Positions 1 through 8,079 are shown, numbered from the stretch's first letter. The stretch: DNA of 13,771 nucleotides from Udaeobacter sp046731855 (GCA_046731855.1 JBKPLX010000060.1:1-13771); one strand, 5' to 3'. Numbers and translations are program-made. Notes: generated by a model from the sequence alone, not told the origin.

Positions 1-11
1 GAAAAACCCGA

Positions 12-680
12 ATGCTACCGTCGCGCGAATTTACGTGGAAGTCCGCAAAACCCGGCTTCCATAGAGATTTGCAAACCGTGCTAAACAATCAGGTTTTGGT
101 GCTTAACCGCCTGTGGCAGGCGGTTAACATCTGCTCGGCGCGTCGCGCGTTCGCGCTGGTATATGCCGGTCACGCCCACATTGTGTCCTCCGATGCGGCG
201 AACAATTTCATGACGCACGATTTCGAAAGCTGGCGCGATTTGTCGGCCAATGCGCCGGATCACGAAGTCGTCACGACGATTTCGTTCAAGATTCGTATCC
301 CGCGGGTGATTGTGCTTCTGGTGTTCGATCGGCTTCCAAAGAAGGAAGTCAAGTTTACCCGGCACAACGTGTTCGAGCGCGATAAGAACACCTGCCAGTA
401 CTGCGGCCAGGCGTTCGACCGCAGCGAACTCAATCTGGATCACGTCGTGCCGCGTGATCGCGGAGGAACAACCACGTGGGAGAACGTGGTGTGCTCGTGC
501 ATCAGTTGCAATACGCGCAAGGGCAATCGGCTCCCGCGTGAAGCGCACATGAGCCTGATTCGCAAACCGAAGCGACCGAAGTGGCGGCCGTTCGTGCACG
601 TCACATTTTCCGCCCCGCAGCACGATCTCTGGAAGCACTTTGTCGATCTGGCGTACTGGAACGTCGAACTGAGCGACTGA
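12..680 (+). CDS. HNH endonuclease family protein
   Basis: This is a 222-residue protein with a C-terminal zinc-stabilised HNH nuclease fold. In order it shows a CxxC knuckle (C128, C131), the core LDHVVPRDRGG with D143-H144, the central asparagine in WENVV (N158), and a second knuckle C163-xx-C166 followed by N167 and K170. The N-terminal part, with VLVLNRLWQAVN near residue 28 and ARRAFALVYAGHA near 43, and the tail ending AYWNVEL resemble the widespread stand-alone HNH proteins found as single chromosomal genes in many bacteria. Their substrate is generally unknown, although DNA binding or cleavage is expected from the fold. The start is uncertain: the ATG at 12 is only 11 bases from the window edge, no stop lies upstream within the window, and a GTG at 78 would place the conserved block nearer the N-terminus. 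It converges on nuoN and shares no obvious function with it. No integrase or transposase lies beside it. Confidence 0.85.
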   Translation: MLPSREFTWKSAKPGFHRDLQTVLNNQVLVLNRLWQAVNICSARRAFALVYAGHAHIVSSDAANNFMTHDFESWRDLSANAPDHEVVTTISFKIRIPRVIVLLVFDRLPKKEVKFTRHNVFERDKNTCQYCGQAFDRSELNLDHVVPRDRGGTTTWENVVCSCISCNTRKGNRLPREAHMSLIRKPKRPKWRPFVHVTFSAPQHDLWKHFVDLAYWNVELSD

Positions 681-685
681 GCTTT

Positions 686-727
686 GCTTCACGACTCGTT
701 GAAGCGTTAAAAACGGGCTGCTTCAAC
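686..727. terminator. Convergent spacer hairpins, possible bidirectional terminator
   Basis: The 50-base gap between the HNH gene and nuoN, whose 3' ends face each other, contains three related words: GCTTCA at 686-691, GTTGAAGC at 698-705 and GCTTCAAC at 720-727. The middle word can pair with either outer word, giving a 6-bp stem with an 8-base loop or an 8-bp perfect stem (9 with one G-T pair) with a 12- to 14-base loop. The position suits termination of both transcripts. Neither stem is followed by a clear T-run on either strand, so classical intrinsic termination is weakly supported. Confidence 0.35.
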
Positions 728-730
728 CGG

Positions 731-2161
731 TCATCGTTTTAACGCATCCAGAATCGGCTGCGGATAAACGCCCAGCCAAATCGTGGCAATAATCAAAGCG
801 CTGATCGTCAGACGTGACAGTCCGTTCACAGGGATCTTGTCCGTCTTGACGGCGGACTGCCAGTACATCGCGCGAACCACTTTAAGATAATAATAAAATC
901 CGCAGCCGACAGTGATGACTCCAACGGCGACCAGGGCCGTCTGATGCTGCAAAATTGCTGCATAGAAGATAAAAAACTTTCCTAGGAATCCTGCCGTGAA
1001 CGGCACCCCGGCAAGCGAGATCATTCCTACCAGCATCGCGAAAGCGAGAAAGGGCGAACGCTTCGCCAATCCATCAAAATCGTCAATTTGCTCGCCGGTT
1101 TGCTGGGCCACAATTATCAAAACTGCGAAGCTAAGAAGCGTCATGAGCAGGTACGCAACGAGATAGAAGCCTATGGCTGACGCGTCGGAACATGCTACGC
1201 CAATCAGGAGATAGCCGGCGTGCGCGATACTTGAGTACGCAAGCAATCGTTTCAGATTTGCTTGCGGCAGAGCCGCGAGATTTCCATAGATCAACGTCAG
1301 CAGCGCGATCACAACAATCAGTCGCTGTGTTTGAGGCAGCGCCAGGAATGGTTGCAACACTCGAAGCAGCACGACGAATCCAGCGGCCTTCGAACCCACG
1401 GAAAGATACGCAGTTACCGGTGTAGGTGCGCCTTGGTAAACATCCGGCACCCAGATCTGGAAAGGCACCGCGGCGATTTTGAAACCGAGCGCTACCAGAA
1501 TAAACACCATGCCTAAAAGCGCTGCGTTGCGGTCTGTTGCTGGATTTGCCAGCATGTCCGCGATTCGCTGGAGATTCGTCTGACCGGTCACTCCGAAAAT
1601 CCACGCGATTCCATACACGAGAAATGCCGTCGAAAGGGCGCTTAGAACGAGATATTTCGTTCCCGCTTCGAGAGTCATCGGGTTCCGCCGAGTGAAGCTG
1701 ACAAGTACGTAAAACGAGATCGTTACCAGCTCCAGCGAAACAAAAATGAAGACGAAATCGATTGCTGACACGAGGTACATCAGTCCGACGCACGTGAAAA
1801 TGGGCAACGCGAAAAATTCGCCAAGACCTGCTTGCAGCGCAGTGCCAGGAAAAGAATTGCGCAGTACCGGGGCGTAGTCGGTCATCAGGACCAGCACGAG
1901 GATTGTCGTAAGCAATGAGAATTGCTTGAAGAAGATCGCCAGGCGATCTGCGGTGTAAAAACTCCCGAAGCCGGTTGCTTGACTGGTCGATGCACTGGGG
2001 GCCACGAAGAAGCTTGCCGCGAGGACCAGCCCGAGACCGGCGATTGCCACGAATGCCAGGATCCGTTTGTCAATTTTCGTGACAAAAGCTTCTAATAACA
2101 GGATCGCTATCCCAAGTACCAGCACTGCGACCTCAAGTTCTGGCGCCGTGATCATAGTCAT
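731..2161 (-). CDS. nuoN: NADH-quinone oxidoreductase subunit N
   Basis: This is a Mrp antiporter-like proton-channel subunit of the complex I membrane arm, 476 residues and very hydrophobic, with about 14 predicted membrane helices. The diagnostic residues are present: the TM5 glutamate in SLELVTISF (E144), the TM7 lysine in GFKIAAVPFQIWVPDVYQG (K228), the lysine in SVGSKAAGF (K258), and the TM12 lysine in AGFLGKFF (K395). These match the charged residues that carry protons along the central axis in Escherichia coli NuoN. It is the last gene of the operon, as in most nuo loci. Its ATG overlaps the nuoM stop in an ATGA arrangement (2158-2161), which suggests translational coupling. Length is close to the family norm and nothing looks broken. 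Confidence 0.97.
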   Translation of the reverse strand: MTMITAPELEVAVLVLGIAILLLEAFVTKIDKRILAFVAIAGLGLVLAASFFVAPSASTSQATGFGSFYTADRLAIFFKQFSLLTTILVLVLMTDYAPVLRNSFPGTALQAGLGEFFALPIFTCVGLMYLVSAIDFVFIFVSLELVTISFYVLVSFTRRNPMTLEAGTKYLVLSALSTAFLVYGIAWIFGVTGQTNLQRIADMLANPATDRNAALLGMVFILVALGFKIAAVPFQIWVPDVYQGAPTPVTAYLSVGSKAAGFVVLLRVLQPFLALPQTQRLIVVIALLTLIYGNLAALPQANLKRLLAYSSIAHAGYLLIGVACSDASAIGFYLVAYLLMTLLSFAVLIIVAQQTGEQIDDFDGLAKRSPFLAFAMLVGMISLAGVPFTAGFLGKFFIFYAAILQHQTALVAVGVITVGCGFYYYLKVVRAMYWQSAVKTDKIPVNGLSRLTISALIIATIWLGVYPQPILDALKR

Positions 2162-3735
2162 CTGACAGCGATCTGCCGAATGTTGTAGCCGCGTGGATGG
2201 GTCGAGGCGCTTGGGTGAGGATCTCTGTCGTAGCTACAGGACTCCATGTGTGTGAGGTGGCGGTCAGTCGTGAGATAAGTGCGAAGGACGGGCGTCACCG
2301 TTTGCACAAGAGATTGCGGGAAGAATCCGTAGCAAAGAAGTCCTCCAATCATCAATATGACAGGAGTTCGCAGCGGCGGGCGAAGATCGACAATGTCTTT
2401 CCATCGGTCGCTCAGAGTGCCCATGAACGTCTTGCGATAGGCCCGCAGCATGTAAACCGTGGAGATGACCACTCCCCAGAGCGCAAGCACTGTCGCAACT
2501 TGGAAAATGTGAAAGTGACCCATTTCCCAGCCATTCTTGAACGCGCCAAAAAAGATCATGATTTCCCCGGCAAAGTTCGCCAGACCAGGAAGGCCGATTC
2601 CGGCAAATACGCCGAAGCCAAAAGCGAGGCTGGCAAAGGGCATTACTTTGGCAAGGCCACCCAGTTCATCAAAAGCCAACGTGCCCGTGCGCTTCCGCAA
2701 TTCTCCAGCAAGCGCGAAGAGCAGCGCAATCGAAAGGCCATGAGCAAACATCAGAACAACAGCGCCAGTCGTGGAGAGTACCGTCGCGCTCGCAATGCCG
2801 AGAAAAATATACCCCATGTGCATCACGCTCGAGTAACCGAGCATCCAGTCGAGCCGTTTCTGAGCGATCGTGACCAGACCAACGTAGATGATGTTCCCAA
2901 GCAGCAGCACCACGAGGAGATCTGACCAGTAACGCGCGCCGTCAGGTAACAACGGAATAGCCAAACGCAACAGACCGTACAAGCCAAATTTCTTTAACAC
3001 ACCTGCATGCAACATCGCTGCTGGCGCTGGAGCCGAAGCGTACGCTTCCGGCGCCCAAGTGTGGAATGGAAAGAGCGAGATAAGAATTCCAAAACCCACC
3101 AGTAGCAGCAGGTAAACATGGCGTTGTGCGTCCGCCGCGATCTGACCCAGACCGGCGGCGGCCGTTAGGGCGCGAATGTCGAAGGTGCGTGCAGAGTCGG
3201 GAAAGCTTTGATAAAGAAGGATCAAGCCAAGCAGCAAAATGAAGCTGCCAATTGCCAGGTAGATCGTGATCTTCCACGCTGCCGCGACACGGTTTCCGCT
3301 GCCCCAGATCCCGATCAATAAGAATGTTGGGATGAGCGCGAGCTCATGAAATGCGTAAAAGAAAAATAAATCGATTGAGGCAAACGCGCCGATAGCACCG
3401 CCGGAAATAAATAAGAGACAGGCGTAGAACGCATTCTCATATCTCTCGATCGTGCCTGTAAACCAAACAGCAGCCACTGTGACGATCGTGGCAAGTAATA
3501 CCATGACAAGACTCAACCCGTCGATGCCTGTCGTGAAATTCAAATGCCACTCGGGAGAAATGGTAAAGGAAGTAACATGCTGGAAATCGTGTTGGCCCTG
3601 GTCGAAAGAGACCAGGAGAAACAATGTCGCCGCAAATGCTAAGACCGATGCGGCTAACGCACTCTTACGCGCCGGCGCGCCAGCCATGATTATAATGGCG
3701 GCGACGATTGGGCAGAAAATAATAAATAAAACCAT
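2158..3735 (-). CDS. nuoM: NADH-quinone oxidoreductase subunit M, divergent TM7
   Basis: This is an antiporter-like membrane subunit of complex I, 525 residues. Family hallmarks are the TM5 glutamate in FYAFHELALIPTF (E131), the block MLHAGVLKKFGLYGLLR with K248 and K249, and the TM12 glutamate in NFAGEIMIFFG (E391). The broken helix TM7 is atypical: it reads VGFGILISLFPFHTWAPEAY, where the usual pattern is close to FAIKVPLFPFHTWLPDAH, so the pumping lysine (K234 in E. coli) is leucine (L218, codon 3084-3082), the following proline is serine, and LPDAH is APEAY. The C-terminus carries a hydrophilic tail of roughly 35-40 residues after the last helix. The start ATG shares one base with the nuoL stop (TAATG), and the stop overlaps nuoN. 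The reading frame is intact, so it is presumably functional. Assignment as NuoM rests on order and similarity. Confidence 0.95.
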   Translation of the reverse strand: MVLFIIFCPIVAAIIIMAGAPARKSALAASVLAFAATLFLLVSFDQGQHDFQHVTSFTISPEWHLNFTTGIDGLSLVMVLLATIVTVAAVWFTGTIERYENAFYACLLFISGGAIGAFASIDLFFFYAFHELALIPTFLLIGIWGSGNRVAAAWKITIYLAIGSFILLLGLILLYQSFPDSARTFDIRALTAAAGLGQIAADAQRHVYLLLLVGFGILISLFPFHTWAPEAYASAPAPAAMLHAGVLKKFGLYGLLRLAIPLLPDGARYWSDLLVVLLLGNIIYVGLVTIAQKRLDWMLGYSSVMHMGYIFLGIASATVLSTTGAVVLMFAHGLSIALLFALAGELRKRTGTLAFDELGGLAKVMPFASLAFGFGVFAGIGLPGLANFAGEIMIFFGAFKNGWEMGHFHIFQVATVLALWGVVISTVYMLRAYRKTFMGTLSDRWKDIVDLRPPLRTPVILMIGGLLCYGFFPQSLVQTVTPVLRTYLTTDRHLTHMESCSYDRDPHPSASTHPRGYNIRQIAVR

Positions 3736-5531
3736 TAGCGGAAGACGGCGAAGTAGATAACGGCAACAACACCCAGGCCGAACAGAAACACGTAAGCCTG
3801 CAGATTACCCACCTGAATCAGTCGCAGCAGCGCGCCGATCCCCAATGTTCCACGACTGCCGCCATCGACGGCGGCAGTATCGATGATCCATCGATCAAAG
3901 AAAGCCGCAACGCGTGCGAACAGTTCTTGTGTCCAGTTGATCAGCCAGGCGTAGAATTCATCGAAATAAAACTTGTGGCGCAGAACCTCGACATCGATTG
4001 GTTCGCTCGTTCGGTTGCGGTAGATGGCAATCGCCAGCCCGCATCCGACGATTAGAGCGCCGAATGCAATGGCAGGAATAAAGAAAGAGGCGTCCTTTTC
4101 TACCGGAAGCGCGAGAAAGTTTCGCGCGAAAAATCCAAATCCGGCCAAGGCGGCGAGAACTGCGAGCACAATCAACGGCCCAGTCATCACCAGCGGTGAT
4201 TCCTTGCTCTTGCGTGCGACTTTGCTGCGTGAATCGCCGAAGAAAACGATGACCAGCAAACGCACAACGTAAAAGGCCGTTAGAAACGCTGTGAACAGTC
4301 CAATGACGAAAATGGGCAGGTTGCGTTCGTAGGCGAGCGCAAGGATTGCATCCTTACTGAAGAATCCACTGAATGGTGGGCAGCCGATCAGCGCCAGCGC
4401 TCCGACAAGGAAGGTAACGAATGTGATCGGGAGTTTCTTGGAAAGTCCCCCCATTTGCCAGATGTCCTGCTCGTGATGAAGCATCACGATGATCGAGCCG
4501 GCACCGAGGAAGAGAAGGGCTTTAAAAAACGCATGGGTAAAAAGGTGAAACATGGCAGCGTCGTTCGAGGCGAGACCGACAGCCATTATCATGTAGCCAA
4601 GTTGCGACAGTGTTGAGTAAGCCAGAATGCGTTTGATGTCGTTTTGCTGCGTTGCAATTAACGCGGCCATCGCCGCGGTGATGGTGCCGATCCAGGCAAC
4701 GACCAAAAGCGCAGTCTGCGACGCTTGAATGACGAAAGCGACCCGAACCAACATGTAAACGCCTGCCGCGACCATTGTCGCTGCGTGGATGAGCGCGGAA
4801 ATTGGCGTCGGACCTTCCATCGCGTCCGGTAACCAGACGTGCAACGGAAACTGCGCGGACTTTCCAATCGCGCCGCAGAAGATCAATAGCGCGGCGATTG
4901 TGACAAACGCCGGATGACTTGCCAGAGTCGGCATTTGTGGCGTGATCTCTGAGAACACAACAGAACCGGTCGCCATCCAAACCATCAGGATCCCAATCAT
5001 GAATCCGAAATCGCCGATGCGAGTGGTGATAAATGCTTTGTTGCCGGCATCCGCGGCAGCATCGCGAAAGAACCAGTGGCCAATCAAAACGTAAGACGTA
5101 AAGCCCACTAATTCCCAAAAAATGAAGAGCATGACGAAATTATTCGCGAGAACGATGCCGAGCATCGCAAACATGAAGAGCGAAAGCGCCGCGAAATAAC
5201 GGGACTTACCTTCATCATCCCGCATGTAACCCAGCGAATAAATATGAATCGTTGCTCCGACACCGGAAACGACGACGAGCATCGTCTTGCTTAGCTGGTC
5301 CAGCGTAAAGCCGAACGGCACTTTGAAGGCGCCGCCAATGTTGATCCAGGTGAACTCAGCCGCAGTGATGCTGGACTGCGTGAAGATCAAACAGCTGCAC
5401 GCGAAGCTCCCGACTACGGCCGCAATCGAAATAAGACTGCTGACCGCTTTCCAACGCAGCGTGAATAGTGTGATAACAGCCGCGCTAACCAGCGGCGCTA
5501 GAAGAATGATCCACGGCAAAAATGAATTCAT
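3735..5531 (-). CDS. nuoL: NADH-quinone oxidoreductase subunit L
   Basis: This is the distal antiporter-like subunit of the complex I membrane arm, 598 residues (E. coli NuoL is about 613). Visible hallmarks are the TM5 glutamate in FWELVGFTSYVLIGHW (E140), the TM7 lysine in GKSAQFPLHVWLPDAMEG (K224), the histidine in ALIHAATMVAAGVYM (H249), and a later lysine in FSGFFSKDAI (K393). The C-terminal region contains the segment HKFYFDEFYAWLIN and a final hydrophobic helix, as expected for the extended NuoL C-terminus that forms the long lateral helix along NuoM and NuoN. It starts 7 bases after the nuoK stop and ends in a one-base overlap with nuoM. All key charged residues are kept, in contrast to the NuoM next to it. 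Confidence 0.97.
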   Translation of the reverse strand: MNSFLPWIILLAPLVSAAVITLFTLRWKAVSSLISIAAVVGSFACSCLIFTQSSITAAEFTWINIGGAFKVPFGFTLDQLSKTMLVVVSGVGATIHIYSLGYMRDDEGKSRYFAALSLFMFAMLGIVLANNFVMLFIFWELVGFTSYVLIGHWFFRDAAADAGNKAFITTRIGDFGFMIGILMVWMATGSVVFSEITPQMPTLASHPAFVTIAALLIFCGAIGKSAQFPLHVWLPDAMEGPTPISALIHAATMVAAGVYMLVRVAFVIQASQTALLVVAWIGTITAAMAALIATQQNDIKRILAYSTLSQLGYMIMAVGLASNDAAMFHLFTHAFFKALLFLGAGSIIVMLHHEQDIWQMGGLSKKLPITFVTFLVGALALIGCPPFSGFFSKDAILALAYERNLPIFVIGLFTAFLTAFYVVRLLVIVFFGDSRSKVARKSKESPLVMTGPLIVLAVLAALAGFGFFARNFLALPVEKDASFFIPAIAFGALIVGCGLAIAIYRNRTSEPIDVEVLRHKFYFDEFYAWLINWTQELFARVAAFFDRWIIDTAAVDGGSRGTLGIGALLRLIQVGNLQAYVFLFGLGVVAVIYFAVFR

Positions 5532-5538
5532 CGGATCA

Positions 5539-5859
5539 CTAAAATTTCAGGCTGCTGATGTCTTTGACGTCTGTGGTCTGTCGTGCCCGATAGAGCGCGA
5601 CAAGGATGGCAAGACCCACGGCAACTTCAGCCGCTGCCACAGTGATGATAAAGAAAACGAAGACCTGCGCGTTGTAGTTAGGCAAGCCGTTTGAATCGAG
5701 GCGGAACCGGGAAAAAGCGACGAGCGACAAGTTTGCCGCATTCAGCATCAGCTCCAGTGACATGAGGATGATGATTAGATTGCGGCGCAGCATCACGCCT
5801 GCAAAGCCGATTGCGAAAAGAATGCCGCTTACGATCAGATAATCGCCGAGCGTGATCAT
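5539..5859 (-). CDS. nuoK: NADH-quinone oxidoreductase subunit K
   Basis: This is a small membrane subunit of complex I, 106 residues with three predicted helices. The two buried glutamates typical of the family are present: E36 in MSLELMLNAANL and E78 in AAAEVAVGLAI, equivalent to E36 and E72 of E. coli NuoK, which take part in the proton path next to NuoJ and NuoN. The chosen ATG at 5859 gives MITLGDYL, the usual N-terminus, and lies two bases after the nuoJ stop. The open frame extends further upstream through nuoJ in another frame, but that extension has no family similarity. Seven bases separate its stop from nuoL. Confidence 0.96.
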   Translation of the reverse strand: MITLGDYLIVSGILFAIGFAGVMLRRNLIIILMSLELMLNAANLSLVAFSRFRLDSNGLPNYNAQVFVFFIITVAAAEVAVGLAILVALYRARQTTDVKDISSLKF

Positions 5860-5861
5860 AA

Positions 5862-6365
5862 TTACCGAGATTCGCGTTTGCTCAAAAGCACGACGCCAAC
5901 TGTCGCCACCAACACTAGGACGCCGACAATTTGAAATGGCAGGTTGTAATTCCCAAAGAGTGTCGCGCCGATATTTCGAACATCGTCGATTGTCGATCCT
6001 GGAAGCGGCGGGAAAGCCTTGTGAGCAATAGTAAAGTGACGGACCACAGAAAAAATCTGACCCAACAAGATTAGAGCAACAGCGAGTCCTCCTGCTGAGG
6101 CCAGCCAGTTGATCTGGCGACCTTCTTCGGCGCGAAGATCGAGGAGCATGATGATGAAAAGGAAAAGCACCATCACGGCCCCTGCATAAACGAGGACTTG
6201 AATGATTCCGATAAAATACGCGTTTAGCGACATGAAGAGCGCCGCGAGACCCAGAAATGACATGACCAAGCTCAGGGCACTGGCCACGGGATTGCGGTTG
6301 AGGACGACGGCTGCGCCGAAGATCAATGTCAGCAAAGCAAAGATCCAAAACAGAAACGGAGACAT
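5862..6365 (-). CDS. nuoJ: NADH-quinone oxidoreductase subunit J
   Basis: This is a membrane subunit of complex I, 167 residues with about five predicted helices. The recognisable block is FIGIIQVLVYAGAVMVLFLF around residues 51-70, the conserved TM3 with its pi-bulge region, followed by LLDLRAEEG. NuoJ sits between NuoA, NuoH and NuoK, and its TM3 rearrangement is thought to link quinone reduction to proton pumping. The start ATG at 6365 gives MSPFLFWIFALLTL. Unlike its neighbours it is not tightly coupled: 98 non-coding bases separate it from nuoI upstream, filled by an octamer repeat structure that ends directly before the start codon. No strong Shine-Dalgarno motif is visible. Confidence 0.95.
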   Translation of the reverse strand: MSPFLFWIFALLTLIFGAAVVLNRNPVASALSLVMSFLGLAALFMSLNAYFIGIIQVLVYAGAVMVLFLFIIMLLDLRAEEGRQINWLASAGGLAVALILLGQIFSVVRHFTIAHKAFPPLPGSTIDDVRNIGATLFGNYNLPFQIVGVLVLVATVGVVLLSKRESR

Positions 6366-6463
6366 GAGTTACTGGAGTGGAGCAGTAATGGAGCAATGGA
6401 GAGATGAATTCCTATCCCCTGTCGGCACCCCATTACTCCAATACTCTATTACTCTAGTTCTGC
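6366..6463. repeat. Inverted octamer-repeat element between nuoI and nuoJ
   Basis: This is the only sizeable gap inside the operon. The left arm consists of degenerate 8-bp tandem units TACTGGAG, TGGAGCAG, TAATGGAG, CAATGGAG (6370-6401). The right arm consists of CATTACTC, CAATACTC, TATTACTC (6431-6454). The reverse complement of the right unit, GAGTAATG, is a rotation of the left unit TAATGGAG, so the arms are inverted copies of one octamer array. GGAGCAATGG (6390-6399) pairs with CCATTACTCC (6430-6439) apart from one G-U, and the stem can extend outward with mismatches. A unique core of about 29 bases (6402-6430) separates the arms and would form the loop. There is no coding content. It could be a miniature repeat element, an mRNA processing or stabilising hairpin, or an attenuator. 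Confidence 0.75.
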
Positions 6464-6994
6464 TCATTTCTTCTTGTTCCATTTCAACACGACACCGTGC
6501 ATTACTCCGCCGATCTCGAGCAGTTTCTCCTTGTGATGCACCATCTCTGCGCGCGTGTAGCCGGTAATGGCGTAATCCTTGCGTAGAAAAATCGCCTGCT
6601 CGGGGCAAACCTCTTCGCACATTCCGCAAAAAATGCAGCGGATCATGTCGATATCGAATGCTTCAGGGTATTTCTCGACTTTGGCGAACCGATCGGTTGA
6701 GGGAATTTCGCCCGGAATAATTTTGATCGCGCGCGGTGGACAAATGAACTCGCAAAGCTGGCACGCGACGCAACGCACACGTCCATCTTCATCGCGGACA
6801 AGCGCCGGCGCGCCGCGATAGTAGTCCGGCAAGTTGCCGTCCCATTTTTGTTCTGGGTACTGCATCGTAACCTTCGTGCGCCCTAGAAGCAGATTTTTGA
6901 AATGCTTAAACGTGATGGCCAGACCAGCGACGATGGCAGGCAAATACCATCGCTCGCGCCAGTTCAGCTTTGGTCGTGGAACAGTGATGGTCAT
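6464..6994 (-). CDS. nuoI: NADH-quinone oxidoreductase subunit I
   Basis: This is an 8Fe ferredoxin-type subunit of the complex I connecting module, 176 residues. Two classical CxxCxxCxxxCP motifs are visible: C75, C78, C81, C85 in CVACQLCEFICP, and C120, C123, C126, C130 in CIFCGMCEEVCP. They bind the tetranuclear clusters N6a and N6b that pass electrons from NuoG towards NuoB. The N-terminal stretch YLPAIVAGLAITFKHF (about residues 17-32) is the usual amphipathic membrane-anchoring helix. It starts 9 bases after the nuoH stop. The C-terminus ends in a lysine run (KWNKKK). It is followed by the octamer-repeat spacer rather than directly by nuoJ. Confidence 0.97.
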   Translation of the reverse strand: MTITVPRPKLNWRERWYLPAIVAGLAITFKHFKNLLLGRTKVTMQYPEQKWDGNLPDYYRGAPALVRDEDGRVRCVACQLCEFICPPRAIKIIPGEIPSTDRFAKVEKYPEAFDIDMIRCIFCGMCEEVCPEQAIFLRKDYAITGYTRAEMVHHKEKLLEIGGVMHGVVLKWNKKK

Positions 6995-7003
6995 AGACGA
7001 AGA

Positions 7004-8065
7004 TTAAGATCGAATGAAAGGCAAAATTGCCGCGACAAAGAAGATATTTACCAAAGCGATCTCGAAGAAGAAAAGCCAGCCGAGGCGCATCAGTTGGTCA
7101 TAACGAAATCGGGGCAGGGTCCATCGCACCCACATGAAAATGAAAATGACGACGGCGACCTTTGCGAAGAAGACCGCGATGTTTATCAGACCGAAGATCC
7201 ACCCGTGAGAGCCATCGGGAATTCCCGGGAAATGCCAGCCGCCGAAGAACAAGGTCACGATCACCGCCGATCCGGTGATCATTGCTGCGTATTCGCCAAG
7301 AAAATACAGGGCGAACTTCATCGAGCTGTATTCAGTGTTGTAACCGCCTGCGAGTTCCTGCTCGGCCTCGGGAAGGTCAAATGGCAGCCGGTTTGTCTCT
7401 GCAAACATTGCGATCATGAACACAAGGAAGGAAATGATCATCGGGACCGTGAGCAACCACTTCCAGGGATTTACCCAATCGCCGATGAACGGTGCGATGA
7501 ACCAGCCTTGTTCGATCTGGTAACGCACGACACTGGTCAGACGCAGATTGCCGACCACCAGGAAAACGGGAATGGCTGCCAAGCCCAGCGAGAGCTCGTA
7601 GGAGAGCATTTGCGCACTGGAACGAATTCCTCCTAGAAACGGGTATTTGGAATTGGACGCCCAGCCGCCAATAACGATTCCGTAAACGCCAAGCGATGCG
7701 ATAGCGAACACGAACAAAATGCCGACGTTTACATCGGCGATCACCATCGGGACGCCGAACAGCGTGCTGCCAAATGGGACAACGGCGATGGTGATGATCG
7801 CCGGCATGACTGCCAGACACGGCGCGAGCCAGTAATAAAGTGTGTCCGCTGCGCGCGGCGTGAAGTCTTCTTTCAACAGCAACTTGAACATGTCGGCAAG
7901 CGGCTGAAGGAGACCGGCCGGTCCGACGCGATTTGGCCCCAGGCGGTCTTGAATTGCCGCGCTGACGCGGCGCTCGGCGTAAACCGCATAGGAAACCATC
8001 GTCAGAATCACTAAGAGAATGCCGACAATTTTCAGTAGCGAGGTGATGACGAAAAAGGAATCCAT
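7004..8065 (-). CDS. nuoH: NADH-quinone oxidoreductase subunit H
   Basis: This membrane subunit docks the peripheral arm and forms much of the quinone cavity; it is 353 residues with about eight predicted helices. Conserved blocks are AERRVSAAIQDRLGPNRVGP (residues 30-49) followed by LLQPLADMFKLLLKED, then AETNRLPFDLPEAEQELAGG (222-241) with GYNTEYS, and RWTLPRFRYDQLMRLGW (314-330). These contain the acidic and arginine residues of the E-channel and quinone loop. The start ATG at 8065 follows the nuoG stop by 14 bases. The Shine-Dalgarno sequence is weak at best. Length is near the bacterial norm (E. coli NuoH is about 325). Confidence 0.97.
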   Translation of the reverse strand: MDSFFVITSLLKIVGILLVILTMVSYAVYAERRVSAAIQDRLGPNRVGPAGLLQPLADMFKLLLKEDFTPRAADTLYYWLAPCLAVMPAIITIAVVPFGSTLFGVPMVIADVNVGILFVFAIASLGVYGIVIGGWASNSKYPFLGGIRSSAQMLSYELSLGLAAIPVFLVVGNLRLTSVVRYQIEQGWFIAPFIGDWVNPWKWLLTVPMIISFLVFMIAMFAETNRLPFDLPEAEQELAGGYNTEYSSMKFALYFLGEYAAMITGSAVIVTLFFGGWHFPGIPDGSHGWIFGLINIAVFFAKVAVVIFIFMWVRWTLPRFRYDQLMRLGWLFFFEIALVNIFFVAAILPFIRS

Positions 8066-8079
8066 CGCGATCTTGCTTT

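Noticed and set aside
12..680. HNH gene as part of a mobile intron, phage or defence island
   Set aside because: No intron structure, integrase, portal, methylase or other defence gene is visible nearby; the protein resembles common stand-alone chromosomal HNH proteins.
81..692. Long open frame antisense to the HNH gene
   Set aside because: The plus-strand frame has a complete HNH motif; the antisense frame has no family pattern and is a shadow of it.
2197..2925. 242-codon plus-strand open frame over nuoM
   Set aside because: It is the complement of nuoM, highly charged with low-complexity Arg/Lys/Glu content, and lacks any recognisable domain.
6366..6463. CRISPR-like repeats
   Set aside because: Units are only 8 bp, contiguous and inverted, with no spacers of constant length and no cas genes.
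6902..7636. 244-codon plus-strand open frame over nuoH
   Set aside because: It is opposite strongly conserved NuoH blocks; its Glu/Asp/His-rich translation is typical of an antisense shadow of a membrane protein gene.
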